From: Chimaeribacter californicus
GTDB lineage: Bacteria; Pseudomonadota; Gammaproteobacteria; Enterobacterales; Enterobacteriaceae
Assembly (NCBI RefSeq): GCF_002858675.1
Contig: NZ_PJZF01000001.1
Coordinates: forward strand, 124,001-188,000
DNA length: 64,000 bases
Direction of reading: 5' to 3'
Shown here: positions 1 to 11,291 of the stretch, piece by piece
How the letters are laid out: each line of letters starts with the position of its first letter
Numbering within the stretch: the stretch's first letter is position 1
Program-made: the position numbers and the translations under genes
Notes under the pieces: model-generated
Told to the model about the DNA's origin: nothing
Databases searched by the model: none
What the model saw: only the letters and a program-made list of their open reading frames with translations

Positions 1-32
1 CCTTGCCGGCATAAATGAGAGTCAGCAACTTT

Positions 33-60
33 ATGACAAGCGGGTGGGATTAGCTATAAT
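33..60 (+). promoter_or_regulatory. Sigma-70 promoter for rlmL-uup
   Basis: A perfect -10 box TATAAT (55-60) is preceded by ATGACA (33-38), one mismatch from the -35 consensus, with a 16-bp spacer. The expected start of transcription is near 67, giving a leader of about 27 nt before the rlmL ATG. Seen directly; activity is inferred. Confidence 0.6.
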
Positions 61-93
61 GCGCAACAATTTTCTATTTGGTGATAAGTCGAT

Positions 94-2214
<2,121 letters not shown>

Positions 2215-2219
2215 CTTTT

Positions 2220-4127
2220 ATGTCTTTAATCAGTATGTCAGGTGCCTGGCTCTCCTTCAGTGATGCCCCGCTGTTGGATAACACCGAACTCCACATCGAG
2301 CCAAATGAACGTGTCTGCCTGGTCGGCCGCAACGGCGCGGGGAAATCCACGCTGATGAAAATCCTGAACCGGGAAGTGCCGCTGGATGATGGCCGCATCG
2401 TGTATGAGCAGGATCTGATTGTGGCGCGCCTGCAACAGGACCCGCCGCGTAACATTGGTGGCACGGTATTTGACTTTGTGGCCGAAGGCGTCGCCGAGCA
2501 GGCGGAACACCTGAAGGCGTATCACGCGATTTCCCATCTGGTGGAAGTTGACCCGAGCGAGAAGAATCTGGCCAAAATGGCGCAGGTGATGGAGATCCTT
2601 GACCATCAGGGGCTGTGGCAGCTCGACAGCCGTATCCAGGAAGTGCTGGCCCAGCTTTCGCTGAACGGCGATGCCGAGCTCTCGTCGCTCTCCGGTGGCT
2701 GGCTGCGTAAAGCCGCCCTGGGCCGGGCGCTGGTCAGCTCCCCGCAGGTGTTGCTGCTGGATGAACCGACCAACCACCTGGATATCGAGACGATCAACTG
2801 GCTGGAAGGCTTCCTGAAAGAGTTCCAGGGCAGCATTATCTTCATCTCGCATGACCGTTCCTTTATCCGCAATATGGCGACGCGCATTGTGGATCTGGAT
2901 CGCGGCAAGCTGGTCTCCTATCCGGGCAATTACGATCTCTATCTCACCGCGAAAGAAGAGGCGTTGCGGGTAGAGGAGCTGCAAAACGCGGAGTTTGACC
3001 GCAAGCTGGCGCAGGAAGAGGTGTGGATCCGTCAGGGCATCAAAGCGCGCCGTACCCGTAATGAGGGCCGTGTACGCGCCCTGAAAGCGCTGCGCCGCGA
3101 GCGCTCCGATCGCCGTGAGGTGATGGGCACCGCGAAAATGCAGGTTGAAGAGGCGAGCCGCTCCGGCAAGATTGTGTTTGAGCTGGAAAATGTCAGCTAC
3201 CGCGTGGGCGACAAGCAACTGGTTTCCAATTTCACCGCCCAGGTACAGCGCGGTGACAAGATTGCGCTGGTCGGCCCGAACGGCTGTGGTAAAACCACCC
3301 TGCTGAAACTGATGCTCAGCCAACTGAAAGCTGACAGCGGCCGGGTACACTGCGGTACAAAACTGGAAGTCGCCTACTTTGACCAGCACCGCGCGGAGCT
3401 GGACCCGGAACGCACGGTGATGGACAACCTGGCCGAAGGTAAGCAGGAAGTGATGGTCAATGGCCGTTCCCGCCATGTGCTGGGCTATTTGCAGGACTTC
3501 CTGTTCCACCCGAAACGCGCCATGACGCCGGTGAAGGCGCTGTCAGGCGGGGAACGTAACCGCCTGCTGCTGGCGCGCCTGTTCCTGCGCCCCAGCAACC
3601 TGCTGATCCTCGATGAACCCACCAACGACCTCGACGTCGAAACGCTGGAACTGCTGGAAGAGCTGATTGATGGCTATCAGGGTACCGTGATGCTGGTCAG
3701 CCATGACCGTGAATTCGTCGACAACTGTGTGACTGAATGCTGGATCTTCGAAGGGCAGGGCGTAATCAACAGTTACGTTGGCGGCTACCACGATGCCCAC
3801 CAGCAGCGTGCTGCAACCCGTGCTTTGCGCGCGGCACCGGCTGTGCAGGAGAAAAGCGCCGCCCCTGCACCCAAAGCAGACAATGCCAAACGTCCGGCAA
3901 ACAAGCTAAGCTATAATCTGCAACGCGAACTGGAGCAATTGCCGCAACGCATCGATGCGTTAGAAAAAGAGATTGCGGCGCTGCAGAACACCATGAGCGA
4001 CGCCAGTTTCTTCAGCCAGCCGCATGACGAAACACAACGTGTCATTGATGCGCTGGCCACTGCCGAGAGCGAACTGGAAGCCGCCTTTGAGCGTTGGGAA
4101 AGCCTCGAAGCGCAGAAGAACGGATAA
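2220..4127 (+). CDS. uup: ABC-F family ATPase Uup
   Basis: Cytoplasmic ABC-F protein with two fused ATPase domains and no membrane segment; the family acts on ribosomes, and Uup mutants of E. coli show increased precise excision of transposons. Walker A motifs GRNGAGKS (near residue 36) and GPNGCGKT (near 352), signatures LSGGW (near 158) and LSGGE (near 441), and Walker B/H-loop blocks LLLDEPTNHLD and LILDEPTNDLD are all intact. The last 80 or so residues are charged and heptad-like, matching the DNA-binding C-terminal coiled coil specific to Uup. 635 residues is normal. It follows rlmL by 5 nt. Confidence 0.97.
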   Translation: MSLISMSGAWLSFSDAPLLDNTELHIEPNERVCLVGRNGAGKSTLMKILNREVPLDDGRIVYEQDLIVARLQQDPPRNIGGTVFDFVAEGVAEQAEHLKAYHAISHLVEVDPSEKNLAKMAQVMEILDHQGLWQLDSRIQEVLAQLSLNGDAELSSLSGGWLRKAALGRALVSSPQVLLLDEPTNHLDIETINWLEGFLKEFQGSIIFISHDRSFIRNMATRIVDLDRGKLVSYPGNYDLYLTAKEEALRVEELQNAEFDRKLAQEEVWIRQGIKARRTRNEGRVRALKALRRERSDRREVMGTAKMQVEEASRSGKIVFELENVSYRVGDKQLVSNFTAQVQRGDKIALVGPNGCGKTTLLKLMLSQLKADSGRVHCGTKLEVAYFDQHRAELDPERTVMDNLAEGKQEVMVNGRSRHVLGYLQDFLFHPKRAMTPVKALSGGERNRLLLARLFLRPSNLLILDEPTNDLDVETLELLEELIDGYQGTVMLVSHDREFVDNCVTECWIFEGQGVINSYVGGYHDAHQQRAATRALRAAPAVQEKSAAPAPKADNAKRPANKLSYNLQRELEQLPQRIDALEKEIAALQNTMSDASFFSQPHDETQRVIDALATAESELEAAFERWESLEAQKNG

Positions 4128-4134
4128 GGAAAAC

Positions 4135-4154
4135 GGCGGCCGGCCCCGGCCGCC
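4135..4154 (+). terminator. GC-rich hairpin between uup and pqiA
   Basis: Nine-base perfect inverted repeat (GGCGGCCGG / CCGGCCGCC) with a two-base loop right after the uup stop, followed by a weak T-containing stretch (ATTCTTT). It may terminate or attenuate the rlmL-uup transcript; the poor T run makes efficient termination uncertain. Confidence 0.4.
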
Positions 4155-4212
4155 ATTCTTTGCTAAGGAGCATTATGCCGTTGAGAGCACCATGCCGTTG
4201 AGGAGTGAAGCC

Positions 4213-5481
4213 GTGCACGCGCACCGTTCTGATGATCCCCTGTTGTGCCCGCAATGTGACCTGATGGTCACTTTACCTGCTTTATCCCCCGGCAACCGGG
4301 CAAACTGTCCGCGTTGTCATACCACCCTCCAGACTGCCTGGTCAGAACCGCGCCGCCGCCCGATGGTCTTTGCGTTAAGCGCCCTGTTTATGCTGTTACT
4401 GGCCAATCTTTTCCCGTTCATCAATATCCATGTCAAAGGGCTAAGCAGCGAAATTTCGCTGTACCAAATCCCGCAGGTGATGATGTCAGAGGATTACGCC
4501 AGCATGGCGGGCTTGTTCATCCTGTTTGTGCAGCTGGTGCCGGCGTTCTGTATGGTCACGATTATCCTGCTTTGCCTGCGGGTTCAGATGCCGCAGGCGC
4601 TGAAAGCCAGGCTGGCACGCTGGCTGTTTATGCTGAAAGCCTGGAGCATGGTGGAGATCTTCCTGGCTGGGGTACTGGTCAGCTTCGTTAAGCTGATGGC
4701 TTACGGCAATATCGGCGTGAACCTGAGTTTCTACGCCTATGTGTTGTTCTGCCTGTTGCAACTGCGGGCGTTCCAGTGCCTTGACCGGCGCGGCATGTGG
4801 AATGACATTGCCCCTGCGCCGACGCTTAAGCGCGTGCTGCGCGTGGGGGAGAGCGGGTTGCAGCAGCAGTTGCGTGGCTGCCCTTGCTGCACGGCCGTGT
4901 TACCGGCCGAACAGGAACAATGCCCGCGCTGCGCCACCAAAGGCCATCTGCGCAAAAAACACAGCCTTCAATGGACGATGGCGCTGCTGGTCACTGCCGC
5001 GCTGCTCTATATTCCGGCCAATATCCTGCCGATCATGAACACCGAACTGCTGGGTAACCCGGCGCCTTCCACCATTATGGCGGGCGTGGTGCTGCTGTGG
5101 AGCGACGGCTCCTATCCGGTGGCGATGGTGATTTTTATCGCCAGTATTATGGTGCCGACCCTGAAGATGATGGCGATCGCCTGGCTCTGCTGGGACGCGC
5201 GCCACCCTGACCGGCAGCGTGACAGCGAGCGGATGCACCTGATTTATGAAGTGGTGGAGTTCGTCGGCCGCTGGTCGATGATCGACGTGTTTGTGATTGC
5301 GGTGCTCTCGGCACTGGTCAGAATCGGGCAGCTGATGAATGTTTACCCGCAGGTCGCTGCGGTGTTATTTGCCATGGTAGTGATCCTGACCATGATTGCT
5401 GCCATGACCTTTGATCCCAGATTAAGCTGGGACGGTCTGAATAGAAAAAACCAAAAGGAGCTGCATCTTGACAGCAAATGA
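4213..5481 (+). CDS. pqiA: Inner-membrane protein PqiA of the PqiABC lipid-transport system
   Basis: Polytopic inner-membrane partner of the MCE protein PqiB; PqiABC is thought to move lipids across the envelope and is paraquat-inducible in E. coli. Two PqiA domains are visible, each starting with a zinc-ribbon-like pair of CxxC motifs (CPQCD and CPRCH at the N-terminus, CPCC and CPRC mid-protein), with about eight hydrophobic segments. I chose GTG 4213 because AGGAG (4201-4205) lies 7 nt upstream and the product (422 aa) then aligns end to end with E. coli PqiA (417 aa). An in-frame ATG at 4192 would add 7 residues but has no good ribosome site. The last 14 nt overlap pqiB. Confidence 0.93.
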   Translation: MHAHRSDDPLLCPQCDLMVTLPALSPGNRANCPRCHTTLQTAWSEPRRRPMVFALSALFMLLLANLFPFINIHVKGLSSEISLYQIPQVMMSEDYASMAGLFILFVQLVPAFCMVTIILLCLRVQMPQALKARLARWLFMLKAWSMVEIFLAGVLVSFVKLMAYGNIGVNLSFYAYVLFCLLQLRAFQCLDRRGMWNDIAPAPTLKRVLRVGESGLQQQLRGCPCCTAVLPAEQEQCPRCATKGHLRKKHSLQWTMALLVTAALLYIPANILPIMNTELLGNPAPSTIMAGVVLLWSDGSYPVAMVIFIASIMVPTLKMMAIAWLCWDARHPDRQRDSERMHLIYEVVEFVGRWSMIDVFVIAVLSALVRIGQLMNVYPQVAAVLFAMVVILTMIAAMTFDPRLSWDGLNRKNQKELHLDSK

Positions 5482-7108
5482 AGGCACCGCCAGGGTGGAG
5501 AAGATCAAACGCTGGTCACCGGTATGGATTGTGCCGATTGTGACAGCGCTGATCGGCGCCTGGATCCTGTTCTACCACTTCAGCCATCAGGGGCCGGAAG
5601 TGACCCTGATCACCACCACGGCCGAAGGCATTGAGGGCGGTAAAACCACCATCAAAAGCCGCAACGTTGACGTCGGCCGGGTAGAGAGCGTGACCCTGAG
5701 TGACGACCTTAACCACGTGATCCTTAAAGCCCGCCTGAACCCGGATATGAAGAAGCTGCTGAAAGGTGACTCCGCGTTCTGGGTCGTCAAACCGCAGATT
5801 GGTAAAGAGGGCATCTCCGGCCTCGGCACCCTGCTTTCCGGCGCCTATATTGAATTGCAGCCGGGCCGCAAAGGTGAGGAACCGGCACAGTACCAGTTGC
5901 TCGATTCCCCGCCGCTGGCGGCGCCGGATGCCAAAGGGATCCGGGTGGTGCTGGACAGCGAACGCTCCGGCCAGCTTAATCCCGGCGATCCGGTACTGTT
6001 TCGTGGCTATCGCGTCGGCTCGGTCGAGACCAGCCAGTTTGATACCCAAACGCGCTCTATGCATTACCAACTGTTTATCAATGCGCCGTATGACTCGCTG
6101 GTGACCAGCAACGTGCGCTTCTGGAAAGACAGCGGCGTCAACTTTGATATGTCCTCGCAGGGAATGCGGGTGGAGATGGGGTCGCTGACCACGCTGTTCA
6201 GCGGCGGAGTGAGCTTTGACGTGCCGGGCGGCTGGGAGCGGGGTGAACAGGCGCAGGAGCATGCGGAGTACACCCTGTTTGACGACCAGCGCAGCATCCA
6301 GGATTCGCTCTACACCGAGCACCGCGACTTTGTGATGTTCTTCTCCGACTCGATCCGCGGCCTCTCGCCGGGCGCGCCGGTAGAGTTCCGCGGCATCCGG
6401 CTGGGGACGGTCTCCTCCGTACCGTTCACGATTCCCGGCATCGAGCAGCAAATTGACAGCGATTACCGCATCCCGGTGTTGATCCGTATTGAACCCGATC
6501 GCTTCACCAAGCAGCTGGGCAAAAACTTTGATATGGAAGCTGCGCTGAAAGATGCCCTGCAACGCGGCATGCGGGCATCACTGAAGTCAGGCAACTTGCT
6601 GACCGGCGCGCTGTATATCGATCTCGACTTCTACCCGAATGAGAAACCGTGGAAAGGGCCGCATAAGCTGGGCGGTTACGAACTGCTGCCGACCACCAGC
6701 GGTGGCCTGGCACAGATTCAGCAGAAAGTGATGATGACGCTGGACAAGATCAATGCGCTGCCGCTGAACCCGCTGATTGAAGAAGCCACGCAGACCCTGG
6801 CGCAGAGTAAGCGCACGCTGGCAGAAACACAGCGCACCATGGCGTCGCTGAACAAAATCACCTCCAGCAAAGAGATGCAGAACCTGCCGGCCGACATGCA
6901 GAAAACGCTGCTGGAGTTGAACCGCAGCATGAAAGGCTTCCAGCCCGGCTCACCGGCCTACACCAAAATGGTGGCGGACATGCAGCGCCTTGATCAGGTA
7001 ATGCGTGAACTGCAACCGGTGCTGCGTACTATCAATGACAAGAGCAATGCATTGGTGTTTGAAGCATCTGACAGCCCCGATCCCCAGCCGAAGAAGGCCA
7101 AAAAATGA
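5468..7108 (+). CDS. pqiB: MCE-domain protein PqiB
   Basis: Periplasm-spanning MCE protein of the Pqi lipid-transport complex. One N-terminal membrane anchor (about residues 17-37, VWIVPIVTALIGAWILFYHF) precedes three MCE repeats (around 45-140, 155-265 and 285-400) with conserved PQIGKEGISGLGTLLSGAY and PVLFRGYRVGS segments. The final 130 residues are helical and charged, matching the coiled-coil needle that reaches toward the outer membrane. The start is TTG at 5468, with AAAAGGAG 7 nt upstream. It overlaps pqiA by 14 nt and pqiC by 4 nt (ATGA), a translationally coupled three-gene operon. 546 residues equals the E. coli length. Confidence 0.96.
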   Translation: MTANEGTARVEKIKRWSPVWIVPIVTALIGAWILFYHFSHQGPEVTLITTTAEGIEGGKTTIKSRNVDVGRVESVTLSDDLNHVILKARLNPDMKKLLKGDSAFWVVKPQIGKEGISGLGTLLSGAYIELQPGRKGEEPAQYQLLDSPPLAAPDAKGIRVVLDSERSGQLNPGDPVLFRGYRVGSVETSQFDTQTRSMHYQLFINAPYDSLVTSNVRFWKDSGVNFDMSSQGMRVEMGSLTTLFSGGVSFDVPGGWERGEQAQEHAEYTLFDDQRSIQDSLYTEHRDFVMFFSDSIRGLSPGAPVEFRGIRLGTVSSVPFTIPGIEQQIDSDYRIPVLIRIEPDRFTKQLGKNFDMEAALKDALQRGMRASLKSGNLLTGALYIDLDFYPNEKPWKGPHKLGGYELLPTTSGGLAQIQQKVMMTLDKINALPLNPLIEEATQTLAQSKRTLAETQRTMASLNKITSSKEMQNLPADMQKTLLELNRSMKGFQPGSPAYTKMVADMQRLDQVMRELQPVLRTINDKSNALVFEASDSPDPQPKKAKK

Positions 7109-7677
7109 TGAAATGGATAGTTCCTGTCACGATGGCCGCTCTGCTGGCCGCGTGCAGCAGTGATGACAGCGGCAAAACCTACTATCAATTGCCCGATTTG
7201 CCCGCTGCGGCTGCGGCTGCGGCTGCCGCTACACCAGCGCAAACCACGCAACGCCAGTTATGGATCGAACATGTGGGCGTTGCGGATTACCTGAACGGCA
7301 CCGGGGTGGTTTACCAGACTAACGATGTGCAGTATGTCATCGCCAAAGACAACCTGTGGGCCAGCCCGCTGGAGCAGCAGCTGCAACAAACCCTGGTCAC
7401 GCAGTTAAGCCGTGATCTGCCGGGCTGGCTGGTCTCCTCGCAGACGCTGGCCGGCGATCAGGATGTGCTGAACGTTACCGTCACTGGCTTCCATGGCCGT
7501 TATGACGGCAAGGCCGTTGTCAGCGGGCAATGGACGCTGACACAGAACGGCCGGACCGTTACACAGCCTTTTAACCTGCAACTGAACCAGCCGGAAGATG
7601 GCTATGACAATCTGGTGCGCACTCTGGCGCAGGGTTGGCAACAGCAAGCTGGCGTGATTGCGGCCTATGTAAAATAA
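7105..7677 (+). CDS. pqiC: Outer-membrane lipoprotein PqiC
   Basis: Third component of the Pqi system, a lipoprotein of the ABC-type_aux/DUF330 family that docks the PqiB needle at the outer membrane. A short signal peptide ends in the lipobox LLAAC (Cys17) followed by SSDDS, with no Asp at +2, so Lol sorting to the outer membrane is expected. A run of about ten alanines (residues 34-43), encoded by imperfect GCTGCG repeats at about 7201-7231, follows the lipid anchor. This linker is probably variable in length between strains. ATGA overlap with pqiB shows coupling. Confidence 0.93.
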   Translation: MMKWIVPVTMAALLAACSSDDSGKTYYQLPDLPAAAAAAAAATPAQTTQRQLWIEHVGVADYLNGTGVVYQTNDVQYVIAKDNLWASPLEQQLQQTLVTQLSRDLPGWLVSSQTLAGDQDVLNVTVTGFHGRYDGKAVVSGQWTLTQNGRTVTQPFNLQLNQPEDGYDNLVRTLAQGWQQQAGVIAAYVK

Positions 7678-7694
7678 TCAGCAGAAAAAACGAT

Positions 7695-7745
7695 AAAGCC
7701 CGGTGAGCAGGTCGCATAACGCGGTTCGCTCATCGGGCTTTTTTA
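7695..7745 (+). terminator. Rho-independent terminator of pqiABC
   Basis: AAAGCCCGGTGAGC pairs with GCTCATCGGGCTTT (one mismatch) around a 20-nt loop, followed by TTTTTTA. It begins 18 nt after the pqiC stop. Confidence 0.8.
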
Positions 7746-7960
7746 TCTGTTTCTTTAATAAACAACATGTTGCGCTATTATCATTTACATCAGTGAGTTA
7801 CCTGATTCTGCTTATATATCTCACAAATGTGACATTGGCGTGAATTTTGCGCATTGATCTTCCCCTCTTAAAGGACTATTGCTTAAACGTGGCGTACGCA
7901 GACTGCGGCGACCACTGTTTTCTTTCCACCAGACCATGAATGAGGGAAATAAGGCATATG

Positions 7961-8131
7961 ATGAAGAGACAGAAACGCGATCGCCTGGAACGGGCACATT
8001 CACGCGGGTATCACGCAGGTATTTCAGGTCGTCCCAGGGAATTATGTCCCTATCAATCGTTGGACGCCCGGTCTCACTGGTTGGGAGGTTGGCGACAAGC
8101 CATGGAGGACAGGGCCGTGACCGCTGCATAA
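7961..8131 (+). CDS. rmf: Ribosome modulation factor Rmf
   Basis: Small basic protein that dimerises 70S ribosomes into inactive 100S particles in stationary phase. The 56-residue product begins MKRQKRDRLERAH and carries the family blocks RGYHAGISGR, CPYQSLDARSHWLGGWRQAMEDR; E. coli Rmf is 55 aa. The ATG at 7961 is chosen by homology; an in-frame ATG one codon upstream (7958) and an earlier start at 7940 are possible but add residues not present in the family. It stands alone between pqiC and convergent fabA, as in E. coli. Confidence 0.95.
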   Translation: MKRQKRDRLERAHSRGYHAGISGRPRELCPYQSLDARSHWLGGWRQAMEDRAVTAA

Positions 8132-8156
8132 GCGGCGCCCTGTAAGAAAAGGGAAG

Positions 8157-8184
8157 AACCTCCGCCAGGCGCGGAGGTTTTTAT
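8157..8184. terminator. Shared terminator between rmf and fabA
   Basis: AACCTCCGC pairs with GCGGAGGTT around a short loop, followed on the plus strand by TTTTA. It sits between the convergent rmf and fabA stops and can serve rmf directly; the minus-strand tail is weaker. Confidence 0.75.
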
Positions 8185-8190
8185 TGGGGC

Positions 8191-8709
8191 TTAGAAAACG
8201 CTGGTGTCTTTAAACAGGCCCACTTTCAGGTCGCTGGCGGTATAGATGACTTTACCGTCGACCAGCACTTCACCATCAGCCACGCCCATGATCAGCTTAC
8301 GGTTGATTACACGCTTGAAGTTAATGCGATAGGTGACTTTCTTGGCGGTCGGCAGAACCTGGCCGGTGAATTTCACCTCGCCCACGCCCAGTGCGCGGCC
8401 TTTGCCTTCGCCACCCAGCCAGCCCAGATAGAAGCCGACCAGCTGCCACATGGCATCCAGGCCCAGGCAGCCCGGCATGACCGGGTCACCAATAAAGTGA
8501 CAACCAAAGAACCACAGGTCAGGGTTGATATCCAGCTCCGCTTCCACGTAGCCTTTGTTATGGCTGCCGCCGTCTTCGCTCATTTTGACGATGCGATCCA
8601 TCATCAGCATATTGCCTGACGGCAGCGGCGGGCCGCCTGCGCCAAACAGCTCACTGCGGCCAGAGGCTTCCAGATCTTCTTTCGTGTAAGAGTCGCGTTT
8701 TTCTACCAT
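8191..8709 (-). CDS. fabA: 3-hydroxydecanoyl-ACP dehydratase/isomerase FabA
   Basis: Key enzyme of anaerobic unsaturated fatty-acid synthesis: it dehydrates 3-hydroxydecanoyl-ACP and isomerises trans-2- to cis-3-decenoyl-ACP. The hot-dog fold active-site residues are visible as His71 in [11 protein letters not shown] and Asp85 in CLGLDAMWQ. 172 residues is the normal length. Upstream lie adjacent FabR- and FadR-type operators, so it is likely repressed by FabR and activated by FadR as in E. coli. It is monocistronic, convergent with rmf. Confidence 0.98.
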   Translation of the reverse strand: MVEKRDSYTKEDLEASGRSELFGAGGPPLPSGNMLMMDRIVKMSEDGGSHNKGYVEAELDINPDLWFFGCHFIGDPVMPGCLGLDAMWQLVGFYLGWLGGEGKGRALGVGEVKFTGQVLPTAKKVTYRINFKRVINRKLIMGVADGEVLVDGKVIYTASDLKVGLFKDTSVF

Positions 8710-8745
8710 GTCGATGTAGCCCTATTTTAATGAAGGTCGCAGATT

Positions 8746-8763
8746 AGCTTACAAGTGTAAGCT
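8746..8763 (-). promoter_or_regulatory. FabR operator upstream of fabA
   Basis: 18-bp near-perfect palindrome AGCTTACAAGTGTAAGCT, which fits the AGCGTACA-TGTACGCT type FabR site known upstream of E. coli fabA, at the equivalent place 37-54 bp before the start codon. Confidence 0.7.
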
Positions 8764-8779
8764 GAACAAGTCCGATCAG
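8762..8779 (-). promoter_or_regulatory. FadR activator site upstream of fabA
   Basis: Read on the minus strand this is CTGATCGGACTTGTTCAG, close to the FadR consensus CTGGTCNGACNNGTT with one clear mismatch. It directly abuts the FabR palindrome, the arrangement known for E. coli fabA, and overlaps the last codon of ycbZ. Confidence 0.65.
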
Positions 8780-10548
8780 CCGCGGCTGAGCCAGGTTAAC
8801 CAACGTAAGAACCAGGGCAGATGCCGGCGTTCATGCGCGGTGACTTGTGCAATGCGATCCTGAATGGCGCCCAGTAAGCTGGGTTGCTGCTCGTCAGCAT
8901 ACGTTACGCCAGTGATTATGGTTAATGCTTCAGCCGCGGAGGAGACAGCCCACAGATGGAACTGGCCCTCACGTACGGCCTCCACGACCTGCGGTTGCAG
9001 GCACAGATGGCGCAGGTTAGCCAGCGGCAGGATGACGCCCTGCTTACCGGTCAGCCCACGCCGTTGGCAGACCTCAAAGAAGCCCTCAACTTTTTCGTTC
9101 ACGCCGCCGATGGGCTGGACGTTGCCGAATTGGTCCACGGAGCCGGTCACCGCAATCTGCTGGTTAATGGGCTGTTGCGCCAGGGCACTGATCAGGGCGC
9201 ACAGCTCTGCCAGTGAGGCACTGTCGCCATCCACTTCACCGTAAGATTGCTCAAAAACCAGCGACGCTGAGAAGGGCAGCGGCTGATCCTGATCCAATTC
9301 AGAAATCAGGTAGGCCTGCATAATCATCATGCCTTTGGCATGCAGATTTCCGCCAAGTTCCGCTTTGCGCTCGACGTCATTAAATTCGCCGTCGCCTGCG
9401 TGCACCACGCAACTGATGCGGGAAGGTTCGCCAAAGGCGCGCGGGTGGCCGGGATACTCAAGCACCGATAAGCCGTTAATCTGGCCGATGACCTCGCCCT
9501 CAGTTTCAATCAGGATCTGGCCCAGCTCAATCTCATCCTGCATACGCTCTGCCAGATAGCTTTCACGCCAGGCTTTGGCCTGCAACGCGGCATCCAAGGC
9601 TTTTTCATCCAGCAGCGTCTCTTCGCAGTAGAGGGCTGCTTCGGAGAGCAGGGCCGTGATCCACTCAGGGCAGAGCGGCAGGCTACCCTGATCGCCGCTG
9701 AAACGTACCGCCTGCGTCAACAGCATTGGCCAGGCATTTTCTGCCGGGCGCGGCAGATCCTGGCTGTCAGCCAGGGTGTTGATATAGGCGCACCAGGTGG
9801 CCATGTCTTCAGGCTCGGTCAGCGGCAGCTCACCTTCGAATTCACCGTATAACCCGTGCTCAACCAGTTCCGGCTCCATCTCATTAAGATCGGCCAGCCC
9901 GTGGCGGTCACCGACGATAATCAGTTTGAGGTTGAGCGGCATCGCCGGGATGCTTACCGGCAGCGGACGGGTTTCATCCGGGGAAACCCAGCGGAACAGC
10001 CCTTCACTGATAATCTGTTTCAGGCGCAGCCACATCAGCGGCTGGGCCAGCAGGGTACGGGCGCTGAGGATTAATACCCCACCGTTCACCTGGTGCACGG
10101 CACCGGGGTGCAGCACGACTTCCCCATTTAACAGACCGGCGCGGCCGAAGAGTTGCTCCGGTTCGATCCATTCCCGGTACAGGCAGCGTGTGTCAGCCAC
10201 AAAAGGGCCGCCCTGGGGCAGGGCTGGTGACAGTGTGGCGCGCGTTCCGGCAATCTGGTAATGGCTGCCGACAGGTTGCTCGTTATCCGGCAGCAGGGTA
10301 TCGACCACGCCCGCGATCACCGCAAGATAGGCACGGCTCTCCTGGGCTTTAACCGTCATGATGCGCGGGCGTGACTGTGGATGACAGAACAGCGTCAAGC
10401 CATTTTCCAGGCGGGGCTGGGTCACTGCGAAGGTTATCGGTGCCATGTCAGGCGCCGTAGCGAATAATGTCTGATAAGGCGCGGCGTCAGGAACGAGTGA
10501 CTGCCATTCAAGTCGGTTATTGGTCAAAGTGTTAGGGTCAATCAGCAA
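8776..10548 (-). CDS. ycbZ: Lon-like protease YcbZ (LonB-type)
   Basis: Cytoplasmic ATP-dependent-protease homologue of the Lon S16 family; the substrate is not established. The C-terminal proteolytic domain has an intact catalytic dyad: Ser443 in VDGDSASLAE and Lys486 in GGVNEKVEGF, spaced 43 residues as in Lon. The N-terminal 350 residues form the degenerate AAA-like region of the YcbZ subfamily, without an obvious classical P-loop. 590 residues is close to the E. coli protein (586). fabA lies downstream on the same strand, but with its own promoter. The start is ATG 10548. Confidence 0.93.
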   Translation of the reverse strand: MLIDPNTLTNNRLEWQSLVPDAAPYQTLFATAPDMAPITFAVTQPRLENGLTLFCHPQSRPRIMTVKAQESRAYLAVIAGVVDTLLPDNEQPVGSHYQIAGTRATLSPALPQGGPFVADTRCLYREWIEPEQLFGRAGLLNGEVVLHPGAVHQVNGGVLILSARTLLAQPLMWLRLKQIISEGLFRWVSPDETRPLPVSIPAMPLNLKLIIVGDRHGLADLNEMEPELVEHGLYGEFEGELPLTEPEDMATWCAYINTLADSQDLPRPAENAWPMLLTQAVRFSGDQGSLPLCPEWITALLSEAALYCEETLLDEKALDAALQAKAWRESYLAERMQDEIELGQILIETEGEVIGQINGLSVLEYPGHPRAFGEPSRISCVVHAGDGEFNDVERKAELGGNLHAKGMMIMQAYLISELDQDQPLPFSASLVFEQSYGEVDGDSASLAELCALISALAQQPINQQIAVTGSVDQFGNVQPIGGVNEKVEGFFEVCQRRGLTGKQGVILPLANLRHLCLQPQVVEAVREGQFHLWAVSSAAEALTIITGVTYADEQQPSLLGAIQDRIAQVTAHERRHLPWFLRWLTWLSRG

Positions 10549-10736
10549 AAAGGGAAAGGGCGATTATACAAGAATAACGAAGGCTGCATATAAGCAGAGT
10601 TATTCTTAAGTCGATGCTGTTTGACAATAGCGAAGTGCTGTGTAAAAAACAGGCAAGCGAAGCGGCGAAAATTCATAAAAACTCCCGGCAAAACTGTTAT
10701 GCTTTAGTAAAGTTACACGGTCACATAAGGCGCGCG

Positions 10737-11192
10737 ATGAAATATCAGCAACTGGAAAATCTGGAAAGCGGATGGAAATGGAAATACCTGGTGAAAAAAC
10801 ACCGGGAAGGGGAACGCATTACCCGCTATCTTGAAAACAGCGCTGCGCAAGAAGCCGTACAAGAATTACTGAAGATGGAAAACACGCCGGTGAATGTGCT
10901 GCAATGGATAACCCGGCATATGAATCCGTCGCTCGATAACCGGATGAAACAGACTATCCGGGCGCGGCGTAAACGGCATTTTAACGCAGAACATCAGCAT
11001 ACCCGCAAAAAGTCCATCGACCTGGAGTTCCTGGTCTGGCAGCGGTTGGCAGGATTGGCACGACGGCGCGGTGTCACCCTGTCGGAAACTGTGGTACAGC
11101 TGATTGAAGATGCAGAGCGCAAAGAGAAGTACGCCAGCCAGATGTCATCTCTCAGGCAGGATCTGCAGGAAATCCTCTCTAAAAAAGAGTAA
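10737..11192 (+). CDS. matP: Macrodomain Ter organiser MatP
   Basis: DNA-binding protein that recognises matS sites and compacts the terminus macrodomain, linking it to the division machinery through ZapB. The product (151 aa, E. coli 150) starts [15 protein letters not shown], followed by an N-terminal helical bundle. A ribbon-helix-helix segment (about residues 85-125, including [14 protein letters not shown]) and a charged C-terminal coiled coil ending LSKKE complete it. The ATG at 10737 is chosen by homology; an upstream in-frame extension to 10614 has no family counterpart. Divergent from ycbZ. Confidence 0.96.
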   Translation: MKYQQLENLESGWKWKYLVKKHREGERITRYLENSAAQEAVQELLKMENTPVNVLQWITRHMNPSLDNRMKQTIRARRKRHFNAEHQHTRKKSIDLEFLVWQRLAGLARRRGVTLSETVVQLIEDAERKEKYASQMSSLRQDLQEILSKKE

Positions 11193-11245
11193 ATCGCCCA
11201 GGTATTCCCCCTTCTGCATCTCTCTACATTGGTACAAACGCGCAT

Positions 11246-11274
11246 AAAAAAACCCCGCCGAAGCGGGGTTTTTA
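11246..11274 (-). terminator. Terminator of ompA (also usable by matP)
   Basis: AAAAACCCCGC-CGAA-GCGGGGTTTTT, a symmetrical hairpin with A and T tracts on both sides, located between the convergent matP and ompA stops. It can work on both strands. Confidence 0.85.
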
Positions 11275-11291
11275 AATAACGTACGTTTAAC

